From positions 124,001 to 188,000 of the forward strand of contig JAUIFF010000003.1 of NCBI GenBank assembly GCA_030429545.1: DNA of 64,000 bases. The letters run 5' to 3'. A model generated the notes under the pieces. It saw only the letters and a list, made by a program, of their open reading frames with translations. It made no database searches and was not told the DNA's origin. Shown here one piece after another: positions 56,401-63,509 of the stretch. The DNA comes from Polyangia bacterium (lineage in GTDB: Bacteria > Myxococcota_A > Polyangia > Nannocystales > Nannocystaceae). A program made the position numbers and the translations under genes. Within the stretch, counting starts at the first letter, position 1; each line of letters opens with the position of its first letter.

Positions 56401-56817
56401 GCCGACGCCCTGCTCGACCAGGTCATCGGCAGTTTCCGCAAAAAACGATCGCCGGAGATCGCATTTTTCCACCACTGCAAAGCCCGGGTCGCCAGTGCCC
56501 GCGGCGATCGCCAAGCCGAACTTGAGCATCTTCAAACCGCCTTCTCGTGCGACAAAAACAACGGCTCCGTAGCCGCGGAACTCGCGGATCTTGCCGAGGA
56601 ACTCGAGAACTGGGATGTCGCCACCAAAGTCCTTCGCACAATCGCGCTGATGGAGGGTGATTGTCCGATCTCCCGGGCGGAGGCGTACTTGCGTCAGGGC
56701 TACATCTGCCAACGCCAGGGCGATACCAAGCGCGCGCTGTTTTGGGCACGCCGGGCCCACCAGGAGGATCACGACCTCGAGGCGGCCCAGGAATTGATCG
56801 ACGATCTCAGTAGCTGA
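47422..56817 (+). CDS. Very large tetratricopeptide-repeat protein (3131 residues)
   Basis: A single uninterrupted 9.4-kb gene. No signal peptide, no TM helix, no catalytic domain recognised; the whole length is acidic alpha-helical repeat of TPR type (motifs such as WEDLIALWRRKLDSL, AIESLETASRMDSANTKIL, AEAYLRQGYICQRQGD). The C-terminal third shows a higher-order repeat of about 270 residues: LLRRRAAVHNSAGDR (about 2202), LLKLRATYHQAAGAL (about 2474) and LLRRRAAVRQEGGDG (about 2742) begin equivalent modules, each followed by a YxIDxxxV-like segment, DARDxLxxW, EVCRxL and AIPVLxE(V/I)L. Role unknown: a cytoplasmic scaffold is the natural guess. Preceded by GGAGG. It appears monocistronic or leads a unit with the lipoprotein at 56880. 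Confidence 0.93.
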   Translation: MSPADNDPGIERSFLAALGAAERSPESDDAWDHLEELADQLQRPEEVANLYQQILRSGLSQSLHDHLANRAVNFHEEWFGDNPKATAKLLGEIVERDPQARWAFDRLTVVLTSAEQWGDLLGVYDRAMAETRDKKLRKQLLTDAAHVAKDFANEADRAADYMTELLLLDSDNQKLEGSLARLLERQSRWEDLIALWRRKLDSLAPVEARQLRVQIARCYREQLSQFDRTLHELDSVLTESPGHEESCKELEQVLTLEKAKVEQRKSALAMLRKNYDAAERPRDVVRVLERALGFLEAEDRRAAHRELGARLAILGDDEEAMRHYGALLEGDPADADALKQLRQIAQRSGHHDLHVKALVAAADLALDGGLQVMLLLEAAHRTRDILKDADTSISLYQRVLNSEDADPVAALTAAHILNELLAAAGRAEERLAVLERLAKIEKVTAIRRAVLGEAAVLAAELGDVDRSLHDWRRRLKLDPNDLESLNALVQLLAGENRHGELVEVLSMRADAPVVAQQRRMDLVWIARLQAEKLGRLGDAIDTWLKIRQEFGEDDDMLDALDELLSVENRFEELVTLLDGSAAEGRGRTADLLARVGDILRCELQRAEQAAVCYAQSLAVVPEHNVARVGLRELLQVKACREASVTALVRAYETTDDWGQILEVVEPRLSVTNDPVRRASILRESANLWLDRADDADAALRALVRAFPLDPTNVALEHEMLRLASVVGLWGETADALAAGAERAVDNPSRSAQLSFAEGGIREHELRDPMGATDAYLAAARLDPQRLEIHEAVARCAAQAARWGEAAAAAVHSLQVRERLEGSIVENLEDTAQTQNAWHELANAFERTVLENAALLRPTLTWALEMKLASWFVRAEDLDGAERSARRAVTGEPTNIDSLNLLAGLQRERVPARLVDTLLQLDSLNDNDLDTLREACDVTRELGNESKLQGILVRLFRKSARMWARNDPASGEHQVEDCAKWALENLVALQLSKRSIEQAVRTLLDGATLPVAPEESRSIRRRAAELLAEDGQRDRAIGLLLGIFAEQPDDLQILTRLASLCDEAGRTTELLSLRRQELELTDDQDRRLELRLEISQLTGSIEAQRGRVDSLKDNLAEMPGHPESVTALEKLLTQRNKLPELTAILEQQAGFLGKSNPAASADLWTRSAVYAEKSLDDANRAIADLEKAVALEPKPRRLDDLARLCLAQSRPAEAAQWLLARLNDAAENERVAIRIKLARAQVRAGQEEAAIETLEQAFTEAPRNGEVRKLLLGLYRQREDWPALASTLSRAAGHIGDTATILGYARESAEIYARLGTPEQSVPVLRKAVELAPADRPLRGMLAEGLLAAGELDEAQSLLEQLIKDFGRRRSAARALVHLQLARVFHAQGKVQEAIESLETASRMDSANTKILRTLAELAQADGQYDRAERAYRTLLVNVRRSSQNETPSDIGPCEVMLELSRIAAERGDADRAAELIESALEVLGSGDDELERLKTDLAARNEHELLRRVLKTRLEHVEEGTTRADLLNDLAGVLEGPLERPSDAFAMRLDAIASDPGSPPRYEPARKLAETLDKTEAYRKHLQDLLAASRRESDAHIRCELLLRLGEVSEHAEAFDEAADLYLQAEATGVRKVDVWRAQARLAAARGDRELQMVLLEQLVSLGADQAETRADAFYRMAEVHLADATAVGEGVEALRQALDESPHYERAGMILRRACEAHPPHNDLLDLYELVARKSTDQGMLLHYLERRANQANRNVLETIAVAREGVDLGIELYEWERAEALLMRAIELGEDAPGGLAAVDWAMLTLARRRHETGDAAGAVKWLGEAIDVAVSDEVLALAREVAKQAGGPDGDLTLAAKLYERMVEREPTAREGWAPLAAIYRQLGDLDSLDRLVLETLDGLQTAGERNELRLELAQALLATDGRGEDAVRVLNDILFDQPDHAEAQHLLAEHLEASGDTDGLLNLLRTQRMAAQERGDTAALKTISMELARRLRGRDISEARSVCESALAYTPEDVELLRMMLDLDEGAYEVHERAALLERLLKVEEVQRVPALALALVDLREQQGDKMGALQALQHGYRRVPGHPDLHGPLEQRYRDAEDFDGLFSMLVDAAGAEGTSDNNAANLLCQAAVVKRDLLDDPANAVDLLVRACKLGDGAHNLQLELAQTQARARRFADAIATLTACLEQVGDEPAMRLDLLRRRAAVHNSAGDRVDAVADLDAAHKIDAAAVADDLMHALNGLRIDSGIAGDNETERTLTLRLYDLRLASQQRVEARELLVGWVREHTNDVEALQRLRSLDRSSGRWEDVVKTCQQLCRLLEGQAQIDAALGLVEACGSLQRLPDARETLEQVREQQPQSQAIRDHLRVIYRTAGGESARELAGVLLDDARSGKSSQPRLALLREAGDLYLGCGDHKAAIPVLREVLADAPDDRETIQLLARALSEAGDLDGARTLVGEQLQRADDSQWQLSLLKLRATYHQAAGALADAVADLESAYAIDPATVAEPLVEALAAMRGQADNAAERTVVMRLYQVQLERGARDAARDLLVGWTQTASDDVDALQLLRKHRAKDGDWTEVADICRQLLTLVTGEDQAEAAIGLFDACTKMASPDAARDGLETVQSAQPEHQGVRSRLRSIYEANGADIELAKLVLLDAAEATDDATRLEHLRRASTLLLGGGETETAIPVLLQIIELDQLDTETVFALTDAYLATGQHEQAAKTLGRAMEALTAAEQPVLELLRRRAAVRQEGGDGEGGLEDLEAAYKLDAATVSAELEDAILDLRAAAADAGDTAKQRDLSLRLCEVRLDRGDRADARDILTELAERAPDDLEVLHRLRAVDTADENWAGVAEVCRRLAEVDEGPRQIEAALSLLQACSELGHPEDAREGLEVARRAQPEAAGELRDALREIYEALEADRELADILLDDAQYAADDALRLDFLRRAGELLLNVEDTEAAIPVLEEVYKLDPTDHDTVVILADAHMMTGNLDKADALLDQVIGSFRKKRSPEIAFFHHCKARVASARGDRQAELEHLQTAFSCDKNNGSVAAELADLAEELENWDVATKVLRTIALMEGDCPISRAEAYLRQGYICQRQGDTKRALFWARRAHQEDHDLEAAQELIDDLSS

Positions 56818-56879
56818 GCGCGATCTAATTGCATATTCAAACGCCTCAACAACCGGTGTTGGGGTGGTAGACTCCCCGC

Positions 56880-57779
56880 GTGAACCCGCCGGCCAAACTT
56901 CTCGCCTGCTGTCTGGCACTCGGCGGTTGCGGTAGCGATCCCGGGGTCACGACGACCACGGCTCCCAAACCTCCGGCGACCCCTGCTCCCGTCGCCCCAC
57001 GGCCTTTGACACAACTCCTCGAAGGGCCGGTGGCGCTGCCACAACCCGTGCGCGCAATCGACTTCAAGATGGATGAGCAGATGGTGCGCCGCCGTGTAAA
57101 GCAGTTTGCCGCGACCAACGAATTCGAGCCTGCGGGATTTTCCGGCGTCCGCCTGCGCGTGCAGTTTTTTAAACGGTCACGAAAAGTTCGGGTGCTCCAG
57201 GCGATTGTCCCGGGTGGTGCGCAATCGTTGTTGACACAAGTTTGGGGTGAGCCCATCCGTCCCGCGCACACAAACCTCGCATGCTGGCTCAACCCCCAGG
57301 CCGGACTGCAAGCGACGGTCCAGCCCGAGGATGACACTGCGCTGTTCCACGCCTATCGCCCCGCCGCCTCGTTGCTCGGCACCGACAGACAACTCGGATT
57401 TGTCACTACACCACTTTTGGGGATGGAAATCGCGGACATTCAGTCGGCCTATCCCGACTACCTCCTCGACAGTATCCCAGCGACAGACACGCGGGCGGTG
57501 TTGATGTTGCCGCCGACCGAATGTTCCCGCGAACCGACGTTTGTCGACCTGCGGCTGGCCCGCGGTCGGGTCGACCGTATCCACCTAAAGCTGCCATATC
57601 TCGGCGACCCTCAACGAAAAGAAACATTGTTGGGTATGATCAGAACAAAGTACGGGGACCCAGTCGCGCAGCGTGATGCGGTCGTGACCTACCGCCTCAA
57701 CGGTCCCAAAGTACTGGTCGCCGACGATCCGCAATCGGGAGTGCTGTCCCTGTTCATTTCGCAGGACCTACAAAACTAA
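56880..57779 (+). CDS. Lipoprotein of unknown function
   Basis: 299 residues from GTG 56880. MNPPAKLLACCLALGGCGSD carries a lipobox (LGGC, lipid Cys at 17; next residues Gly-Ser, so sorting to the outer membrane is possible). A Thr/Pro/Ala-rich linker (about 22-45) is followed by a globular alpha/beta part with two similar halves, each containing a strand-helix unit ending in Gly-Glu-Pro or Gly-Asp-Pro (QSLLTQVWGEP at about 119 and LLGMIRTKYGDP at about 250). This hints at an internal duplication. No family recognised. It follows the large TPR gene by 62 bases. Confidence 0.75.
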   Translation: MNPPAKLLACCLALGGCGSDPGVTTTTAPKPPATPAPVAPRPLTQLLEGPVALPQPVRAIDFKMDEQMVRRRVKQFAATNEFEPAGFSGVRLRVQFFKRSRKVRVLQAIVPGGAQSLLTQVWGEPIRPAHTNLACWLNPQAGLQATVQPEDDTALFHAYRPAASLLGTDRQLGFVTTPLLGMEIADIQSAYPDYLLDSIPATDTRAVLMLPPTECSREPTFVDLRLARGRVDRIHLKLPYLGDPQRKETLLGMIRTKYGDPVAQRDAVVTYRLNGPKVLVADDPQSGVLSLFISQDLQN

Positions 57780-57933
57780 AAACAAGTGCACTACCAACAG
57801 GGTCTGCGCCTGCTGACACATCGACGTGTAACCAGAAAATGGGGTGGCAGGGTGGCATCGACGATTCCGACAGCTGTACGATAAGTCAGTCTTGTGCTCC
57901 GGTTTGGGTTTTGGGAGTACAACGGGTCAAGGC

Positions 57934-59619
57934 ATGTCAGCACGCGACGCATCTGACCAGAACAGCAAGGTCCTGGTTGTCGACGACCAAGGCACCAGTC
58001 AAATTCTGCTGACGCGAATGCTCGCGGATTTGGGGGCGGACCTGTTCCGTGTAGGCTCAGGTGAACGCGCTCTCGAATTGATGCAGAAGCACCGTTTTGC
58101 CGTTGTTCTGCTTGACGTCGAGATGGCCGGTATGAGTGGCATCGAGACGGCGCAAGCCATGCGTGCACAGGAAGTGACGCGCTACGTCCCGCTGATTTTT
58201 GTGACCGGGCTCGAGGAGGACCGCTCGCGGCGGTTCGATGGCTACGACGCAGGTGCGGTCGACTATTTGTTTAAGCCAGTTGAACGCGAGGTCCTGCGCA
58301 GCAAAGTTCGCGTGTTTCTCGAGCTCGATCGCAACAAGCGTGCCCTCGAAGCGGCCCTGCGACGCCTCGCCGACGCCAATCGCCAGCTTGCCCGGCTCGG
58401 CGTGATCGATCCTCTGACGGGGCTGTACAACCGCCGAGGCCTCGAAGCTGAGCTACAACGCCAACTGATTGTCGCCCGGCGTGTGGGCGCTGGTCTAACT
58501 GCTTGTATTATCAACTGCGAGAACTTCCGGGCCATCAATTCGGCCTACGGCCACGGTGCCGGCGACATGGTCCTGCGAACCGTCGCCCGCCGGATCGAGG
58601 GAGCCCTGCGTGCCAGCGATACCCTCGGCCGGATCGGTGGCGATGAGTTTTTGGCCCTGTTCCCGCAAACTCGCCTCGCCCAGGCCCATGTCCTCGCAGA
58701 ACAGGCGCGGCTGGCCGTCGGTACCGGCCCCATCCTCCTCGCGCCGGGCTCAGTCGAGGTTCGCGTACGCATCGGGGTCGCGTCGCTGCCGTGGGACACC
58801 AGTTCACTTGCCGAACTGGTCGCCCGCACCCGGCTCGCACTCAACGACAGACGCGCCCTCGACAGCCCCCGCGACGAGAATAACGGCGTGTCCGACCTGT
58901 TTCGCAACCTCATGCTCGGCACCGGCTTACGCGCTGTCGGCCAACCGATCATCGACCTCGAAGATGAACATGTCGAGGGCTACGAGTTGCTGGCCCGCGG
59001 GCCACGGGGACCCCTGAGCAAGCCCTACCAGTTTTTACAGCTCGCCCGCGAACAACACGTGTTAACGATGATCGACCTGCAGTGTCTCAAGACCTGCCTC
59101 GCCGCGGCTGCCGGTCTTCCCAGCGATATGCAGGTACACGTAAATGTGTTTCCGACAACCCTGCTCGATGTCTCGATCGACGAGCTCCAACAGTTGTTCG
59201 CCAACTCCCGCGGAGCCCGTGTTTGCGTTGAGCTGAGCGAAGAACAATTTGTCGGCGACCCCGAGGAGCTGGTCGAGCGGATCGCCGCCCTACGCGAAGT
59301 CGGTGTAGCGATCGCCGTCGACGACGTGGGCAAAGGGACAGGTACTCTCGACAGCGTCATCCTGCTCGAGCCGGACGTCGTGAAAATCGATCGGGACCTC
59401 GTCCATGGCGCTTTCGACGATGTCCGCAAGGAACGTCTGTTGCGGCGTCTCGTCAGTCTCTCCGATGTATTGGGGTGTGAGCTCGTGGCCGAAGGTGTCG
59501 AAGATCCGCGGGATGCCACACTTTTACGTTCCATCGGCATTCGCCGAGCTCAAGGGTTTTTGTGGTCGCGACCGCGGGAACTCGAGGATTTGCGGGCGGT
59601 CAAGCGTGTCTTGATTTGA
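57934..59619 (+). CDS. Response regulator with GGDEF and EAL domains
   Basis: 561 residues from ATG 57934. REC domain about 10-130: VLVVDDQG, phospho-acceptor Asp in VLLDVEMAGMSG (about 60), TGLEED, and FKPVE with the conserved Lys. A short coiled coil (NKRALEAALRRLADANRQLARL) leads to a GGDEF domain: DPLTGLYNRRGLE, YGHGAGDMVL, RIGGDEFLALF, which looks active; no RxxD I-site is at the right place (RASDTLGRI has RASD, five residues before GGDEF, so an I-site may in fact exist). EAL domain about 330-555: YELLAR for EALLR, NVFPTT, VELSEEQF, AVDDVGKGTG, VVKIDRD, AEGVED. Main metal ligands appear kept. So it can make or break c-di-GMP on phosphorylation. Confidence 0.93.
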   Translation: MSARDASDQNSKVLVVDDQGTSQILLTRMLADLGADLFRVGSGERALELMQKHRFAVVLLDVEMAGMSGIETAQAMRAQEVTRYVPLIFVTGLEEDRSRRFDGYDAGAVDYLFKPVEREVLRSKVRVFLELDRNKRALEAALRRLADANRQLARLGVIDPLTGLYNRRGLEAELQRQLIVARRVGAGLTACIINCENFRAINSAYGHGAGDMVLRTVARRIEGALRASDTLGRIGGDEFLALFPQTRLAQAHVLAEQARLAVGTGPILLAPGSVEVRVRIGVASLPWDTSSLAELVARTRLALNDRRALDSPRDENNGVSDLFRNLMLGTGLRAVGQPIIDLEDEHVEGYELLARGPRGPLSKPYQFLQLAREQHVLTMIDLQCLKTCLAAAAGLPSDMQVHVNVFPTTLLDVSIDELQQLFANSRGARVCVELSEEQFVGDPEELVERIAALREVGVAIAVDDVGKGTGTLDSVILLEPDVVKIDRDLVHGAFDDVRKERLLRRLVSLSDVLGCELVAEGVEDPRDATLLRSIGIRRAQGFLWSRPRELEDLRAVKRVLI

Positions 59620-59669
59620 CCGCGACAAAGGGGTTTGCAGCCGGGTCGAGCAGTGAGATATTCGGGGCC

Positions 59670-60971
59670 ATGTCCGGGGATACGCCAGCAGCCAGTCAGC
59701 TGATCGTCTCCTCGGAGTTTGACCCCCGCGGTTGGCCGCTGCCAGACGATGCCTACCTGCGTGTGGCAACCCCAAACCTGCTCGCCGAACTGCTCGCGCC
59801 CTGTCGCCACGGCGTACCGACCCTGTTGCTGCTCGACAGCGCATTGGTGGCACACTTCACGCCGACAACCGTGGGCACAATCGCCTACCACAATCCGTTG
59901 CGAGTGCTCGCGCCTGTCGGCCTTGTCGTCGACGATACCTACAGTCCGTTTGTCGTCCACTATCTTCCTTCGACAAACCAGGACTGCATCCGCGCGCTCA
60001 CGCTAGCCATGACCCAGATTCGGGTGATCGCCGACGGCCTCGAACAGGCTAACCCCGAAGAAATTGCCTATGCAAGGTTTTCCGAAATCGGGCGCCTGGC
60101 TGCCGGGATGATCCACGAGCTCAACAACCCGTTGGCGTTTAGCCGCAACAACCTGATGTTGCTCGGTGAGCGCCTTGCCGCCGGTAGCGTGCGCCTGCAG
60201 GCGAAGGCCTGGGTTGCCGCCGGCCGCCCCCCCGAGCACATCGCCGAACTCGTCAAACACCTCGATCAACTACCCTCGCACAGTGAGGACATCGCCGATC
60301 TCCGCCGGGAACTCGCCCCCCTCGCAGCTGCGGAAAAAGCTGCCCTACTCGCCGATTTTCTGGCCTACTTCGAGGCCCGCGAGCAGGACTGCAACGGTTC
60401 GATTGTAGATACACTCGATAGTGCTGAGCCACTCCTGCGCGAAAGCATTCGCGGACTCGAGCGCATGGGCCTGGTGATCGCAGGCGTCCGCACGCTCAAC
60501 CGGCCGCCCCAACCTGGTGAAATACCCGTCGACATCGATCGGATTATTCGGGAGTCGCTCGCGGTCCTCCGCGATCGGGCGCGCTCACGGCAGGTCACGA
60601 TTCATGTCAAACAACGCCTGTCGCAGCCATACCCCTGCGACAGTGCAGCTATCGCCCACATCGTGCTCGCTATCGGTGCCAGGATCCTCGAAGCCGCGCC
60701 CGTTGCCAGCGAGATTCGGGTCGCGACCCGGGAACAGGCCGGGCAAATTGAAATTTCGGTCGACCGTCCTGTCGGTGTCAGCCAAGGGCTCGACGAGCTC
60801 CTCACCGGAACGGTGTGTCACCGCCTCGCCCGCCAACTCGGTGGGGCGCTGTTGCTCGAAGACGTCGAAGATGCACGTACAAGAATCTGCCTGCGGATCC
60901 CGCTGTCGCGGTTGCAGGCGGTGGGCATGGCCGGTTGTTATCCCAGCGACTGCGCCGAGCCGTCTGCCTAG
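59670..60971 (+). CDS. Histidine-kinase-like protein with degenerate ATPase domain
   Basis: 433 residues from ATG 59670. The first ~125 residues look like a REC-like or PAS-like alpha/beta domain (TLLLLDSALVAHF, VGTIAYHNPLRVLAPVGLVVDD) without a phospho-Asp motif I can confirm. EIGRLAAGMIHELNNPLA (about 143-160) is a textbook HisKA H-box with the phosphorylatable His. A long helical insertion follows, then a HATPase-like C-terminus in which the N-box and the DxGxG box are not recognisable (SAAIAHIVLAIGARI, ISVDRPVGVSQGLDEL). It may phosphorylate poorly or act as a phosphotransfer partner. It starts 51 bases after the REC-GGDEF-EAL gene, the probable partner. Confidence 0.8.
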   Translation: MSGDTPAASQLIVSSEFDPRGWPLPDDAYLRVATPNLLAELLAPCRHGVPTLLLLDSALVAHFTPTTVGTIAYHNPLRVLAPVGLVVDDTYSPFVVHYLPSTNQDCIRALTLAMTQIRVIADGLEQANPEEIAYARFSEIGRLAAGMIHELNNPLAFSRNNLMLLGERLAAGSVRLQAKAWVAAGRPPEHIAELVKHLDQLPSHSEDIADLRRELAPLAAAEKAALLADFLAYFEAREQDCNGSIVDTLDSAEPLLRESIRGLERMGLVIAGVRTLNRPPQPGEIPVDIDRIIRESLAVLRDRARSRQVTIHVKQRLSQPYPCDSAAIAHIVLAIGARILEAAPVASEIRVATREQAGQIEISVDRPVGVSQGLDELLTGTVCHRLARQLGGALLLEDVEDARTRICLRIPLSRLQAVGMAGCYPSDCAEPSA

Positions 60972-61210
60972 GCCCAAACAGCGTTCGGGCCTCAATCGGT
61001 TGCTGAACGCGATTTTTTCGCGGAACTTGAATCCGAACATTTATTGTCTATACAGGCTCCGTAGTCGCACGCCCCTACCTTGTCTCTCAATCGCCTGAGA
61101 AAAAAATACTTGACGTAGCAAACGAATCTCGTAAATGATCCTGCTGCGGTCGTTCTTCGGACGTCGCCTTCACCGGCTCACGACATCTGAACAGCCAACA
61201 AGGATCTTAC

Positions 61211-61723
61211 GTGTTGATACAAGTTGCACTTTTGGTTCTCAGTATGTCGTCAATAGAGGGGACGCCTGAAAAAACGTGTGACGACGGCACTTCCCCGTGG
61301 AAGGACGATGGAGAGCCAAACTGGCGCTGTACACTTGAAGGGTGCTCCTCCTCCGATAACGTATGTTGGCCCGAACGTCTCAACCTCGACATCTGCGATG
61401 AAGACGGCGTTCAATGTGAAGTCACCGACGAAGACTGTGAGGGGTGGCTCGCGTGTCACATTCTTTGGTGGAACTGCGACGGGAAATACACATGTAACGA
61501 CACAGATCCCCGGACTTGCCTGTGCGAGACTCAGCTTGTCCTCAACCCCGCAGAAGAAGCCCTCACCACGGTTTACTCGGACCAATGGGTGATTTCGTCA
61601 CCAACCACAACCCATCCAGCCGGAATCGCCCCTAGGACGCAACGAGAACGCTCATTCCGGAGTGCTCTTGATCTCACTTCCTACACCAACGGTGTTCCCC
61701 CTCGCATCTTTCCTACCAATTAG
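61211..61723 (+). CDS. Small Cys-rich secreted protein
   Basis: 170 residues from GTG 61211. A hydrophobic N-terminus (MLIQVALLVLSMSSIEGTP) suggests a signal peptide. Eleven cysteines are packed between residues 22 and 104 (KTCDDG, WRCTLEGCSS, NVCWPE, DICDEDG, QCEVTDEDC, LACHIL, NCDGKYTC, TCLCET), mixed with many Asp/Glu/Trp; the last 60 residues have none. Such patterns are typical of extracellular disulfide-rich domains with metal- or partner-binding loops. No family recognised. Base composition is poorer in GC than in the window as a whole and codon use is less biased, so this gene may be a recent arrival. A competing antisense frame looks less protein-like. Confidence 0.55.
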   Translation: MLIQVALLVLSMSSIEGTPEKTCDDGTSPWKDDGEPNWRCTLEGCSSSDNVCWPERLNLDICDEDGVQCEVTDEDCEGWLACHILWWNCDGKYTCNDTDPRTCLCETQLVLNPAEEALTTVYSDQWVISSPTTTHPAGIAPRTQRERSFRSALDLTSYTNGVPPRIFPTN

Positions 61724-61752
61724 CTTATTAATTCTCTTCAGGAGTAGATTTT

Positions 61753-62013
61753 ATGATCGGCGAAGAAAACTCTTCATGGGAACCCACAAGCAAGTTTGGG
61801 TTCCGCGATGCTGATGGCCGATTCATTTTGACGAAACAACGAGCTTGGGCACTTCTGACCGTTTGCTTTGCCCTCATCGGATGCATCTTCACCTATATCA
61901 TCGGACAGGTAACTATCGATGGAGATGAGCGCGCGCCGGTTGTCCTCGGAGCCCTCCTCGCAGCAACGGCTATCGGTTGGCTCATCACCCTGGTGAGAAC
62001 TCGCCATCTCTAG
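61753..62013 (+). CDS. Small membrane protein
   Basis: 86 residues. Two TM helices (AWALLTVCFALIGCIFTYIIG and APVVLGALLAATAIGWLITLV) joined by a short acidic loop (QVTIDGDER); N-terminus charged and soluble (about 30 residues), C-terminus RTRHL. AGGAG eight bases before ATG 61753 supports translation. No family recognised. It lies between a Cys-rich secreted protein and another two-helix membrane protein, all on the same strand and in the same lower-GC patch. Confidence 0.7.
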   Translation: MIGEENSSWEPTSKFGFRDADGRFILTKQRAWALLTVCFALIGCIFTYIIGQVTIDGDERAPVVLGALLAATAIGWLITLVRTRHL

Positions 62014-62016
62014 TGT

Positions 62017-62031
62017 ATACTCATTGAGTAT
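62017..62031. promoter_or_regulatory. 15-bp inverted repeat before the next start codon
   Basis: ATACTCA-T-TGAGTAT, perfect 7-base arms, five bases before ATG 62037 and three after the preceding stop. It could be an operator or occlude the ribosome site of the next gene. Confidence 0.4.
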
Positions 62032-62036
62032 GTCCC

Positions 62037-62690
62037 ATGGCTAAAGATGGTAGTTCGACAACGCCTCCTGCCAACCTAGATAACCAACCCGTAAACTCCA
62101 TTGATAGTACATCGAGTACGGGTCCATCCAAGAAGATTTCCGACGCCGTCGAGGCTGTAAAGGGTGCCATACCCGAGGTTTATCGAGAGTCGTCGATCGC
62201 GGCGGCGAAGGCCATTCGCAACAGCCAACGCAAGCCCGGCGGAGACGCTCGGTTCGCCGTGTTCGCCCTGTTTGGGCTCGTACTTTTTGCTGCCGTTACC
62301 ACGGCCTTGGCACCATGGGTTCCGATGAACCCACCGTCGATCGCGGTCGTAGCAGTCGTGTTCGCAGTAGCTAGCGGCATTCTTGGCGCCCGCGCCAACT
62401 GGGCCCAAAAGCTACTCGTAACCGGCAAAGAAGTCAGACTCAAAGAGATTTCACAACAAAAGAAACTTGAATTGCGCTCCGCCGAGGAGCACCGCGATCG
62501 TCAAGTTGCGGCCGGCGTCCCCGAAAGTGATGCTAACCGGGAGTATCTCGCCGCGGCGAACGACATCGAACAGTGGTTTTCAGCCGAGTTACGTGCACTC
62601 CGAGAACCTGGAACACCGCGACCCGCCCTGCCGTCCAAGACCCGGGCAAAGAAACTCGAAACTTCCAAACGACCACACACGGATAATTAG
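62037..62690 (+). CDS. Membrane protein with C-terminal coiled coil
   Basis: 217 residues. A soluble polar N-terminus of about 75 residues rich in S, N, T, P; two TM helices (FAVFALFGLVLFAAVTTALA and SIAVVAVVFAVASGILGA, about 79-121); then a charged helical segment (TGKEVRLKEISQQKKLEL..EEHRDRQ) likely to form a coiled coil, and a basic tail. No family recognised. The ATG is 24 bases behind the previous stop, so the two are probably one operon. With the 86-residue protein it could form a small membrane complex; this is inference. Confidence 0.7.
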   Translation: MAKDGSSTTPPANLDNQPVNSIDSTSSTGPSKKISDAVEAVKGAIPEVYRESSIAAAKAIRNSQRKPGGDARFAVFALFGLVLFAAVTTALAPWVPMNPPSIAVVAVVFAVASGILGARANWAQKLLVTGKEVRLKEISQQKKLELRSAEEHRDRQVAAGVPESDANREYLAAANDIEQWFSAELRALREPGTPRPALPSKTRAKKLETSKRPHTDN

Positions 62691-63010
62691 TTGCTGATAC
62701 ACTAAACATAAAGCGCGGCACTGCGACGGTCCGATGCAATGGCAACCCGCAACAGGCGCCTCCGTCCGCGCACGGCAGTGCGCCATCCACGAACTGCGAT
62801 CACCATCCGCCGACCTGAGATCTGTGATGTGACCACAGGTCAGGTTCGCGCAAACAGGCGTAACGAAAGGTAGGTGGCTTCTCAACCGCCCGCGGCATGT
62901 ACCTCTACGGGTGATTTAGAGACGAATTGCGGAAACTGCGTGGTGAATCTTGCGTTCCAACCGGTCGAGCCCCTGCGTATACTGTGGCTCCAACGAGGGG
63001 ACCCGTGCCC
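62691..63010. other. Intergenic region with candidate promoter
   Basis: 320 bases, no gene supported. TATACT at 62978-62983 with TTCCAA 17 bases upstream (62955-62960) is a possible promoter for the response regulator that starts at 63011. GATGTGACCACA at about 62826-62837 also occurs near 10464-10475 in another intergenic region. Nothing else recognised. Confidence 0.35.
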
Positions 63011-63490
63011 ATGGGATGGAAGGATTTCAAAAAGACCGGTCAGGTCCAAACAGACAGCATGTTCGGTGACATGAACCTGCTGATCGTCGACGACGAGCAG
63101 GGGATTTTAAAGACCCTGGCTGAGAGCTTTCGCGGGTTGTTCACGGTTTATACGGCCGACTCCGGCGAAAAAGCCCTCCGGATCTTCAAGGAAAAGGAGA
63201 TTCAGATCGTCCTCAGTGACCAACGGATGCCGGTCATGAGTGGTGTTGAGTTGTTCGCCATCCTCAAGGCGATAAACCCCCTACCCGTGCGGATCCTGCT
63301 GACAGGCTATTCCGACATCAACGTGGTGATTCGGGGGCTCAACGACGGTTTGATGTGGAAGTACGTCACCAAACCGTGGAACACCGAGGACCTCAAGGCG
63401 CTCGTCCGCCAGGGTGCCCGTCACTACATCAAACTGGTGGCGGCAGCCGAGCGCGAGCGCGAGGCGATGAAGGCCGAGCAAAACTCCTAA
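63011..63490 (+). CDS. Single-domain response regulator
   Basis: 159 residues from ATG 63011. A receiver domain at about 20-140: LLIVDDEQ, phospho-acceptor Asp in VLSDQRMPVMSG (about 68), ILLTGYSD with conserved Thr, and YVTKPW with the conserved Lys. LTGYSD and KPWNTEDL are typical of receivers of the RpfG/PatA-like group that usually carry an HD-GYP or other output. Here only a charged helix (AERERE..KAEQ) follows, so output must be through another protein. No sensor kinase gene is adjacent. Confidence 0.9.
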   Translation: MGWKDFKKTGQVQTDSMFGDMNLLIVDDEQGILKTLAESFRGLFTVYTADSGEKALRIFKEKEIQIVLSDQRMPVMSGVELFAILKAINPLPVRILLTGYSDINVVIRGLNDGLMWKYVTKPWNTEDLKALVRQGARHYIKLVAAAEREREAMKAEQNS

Positions 63491-63509
63491 ACAACATGTA
63501 CACACAAAT

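Noticed and set aside
57934..59619. EAL domain called inactive
   Set aside because: EALLR reads YELLAR but the remaining metal-ligand and catalytic positions appear present, so inactivity cannot be claimed.
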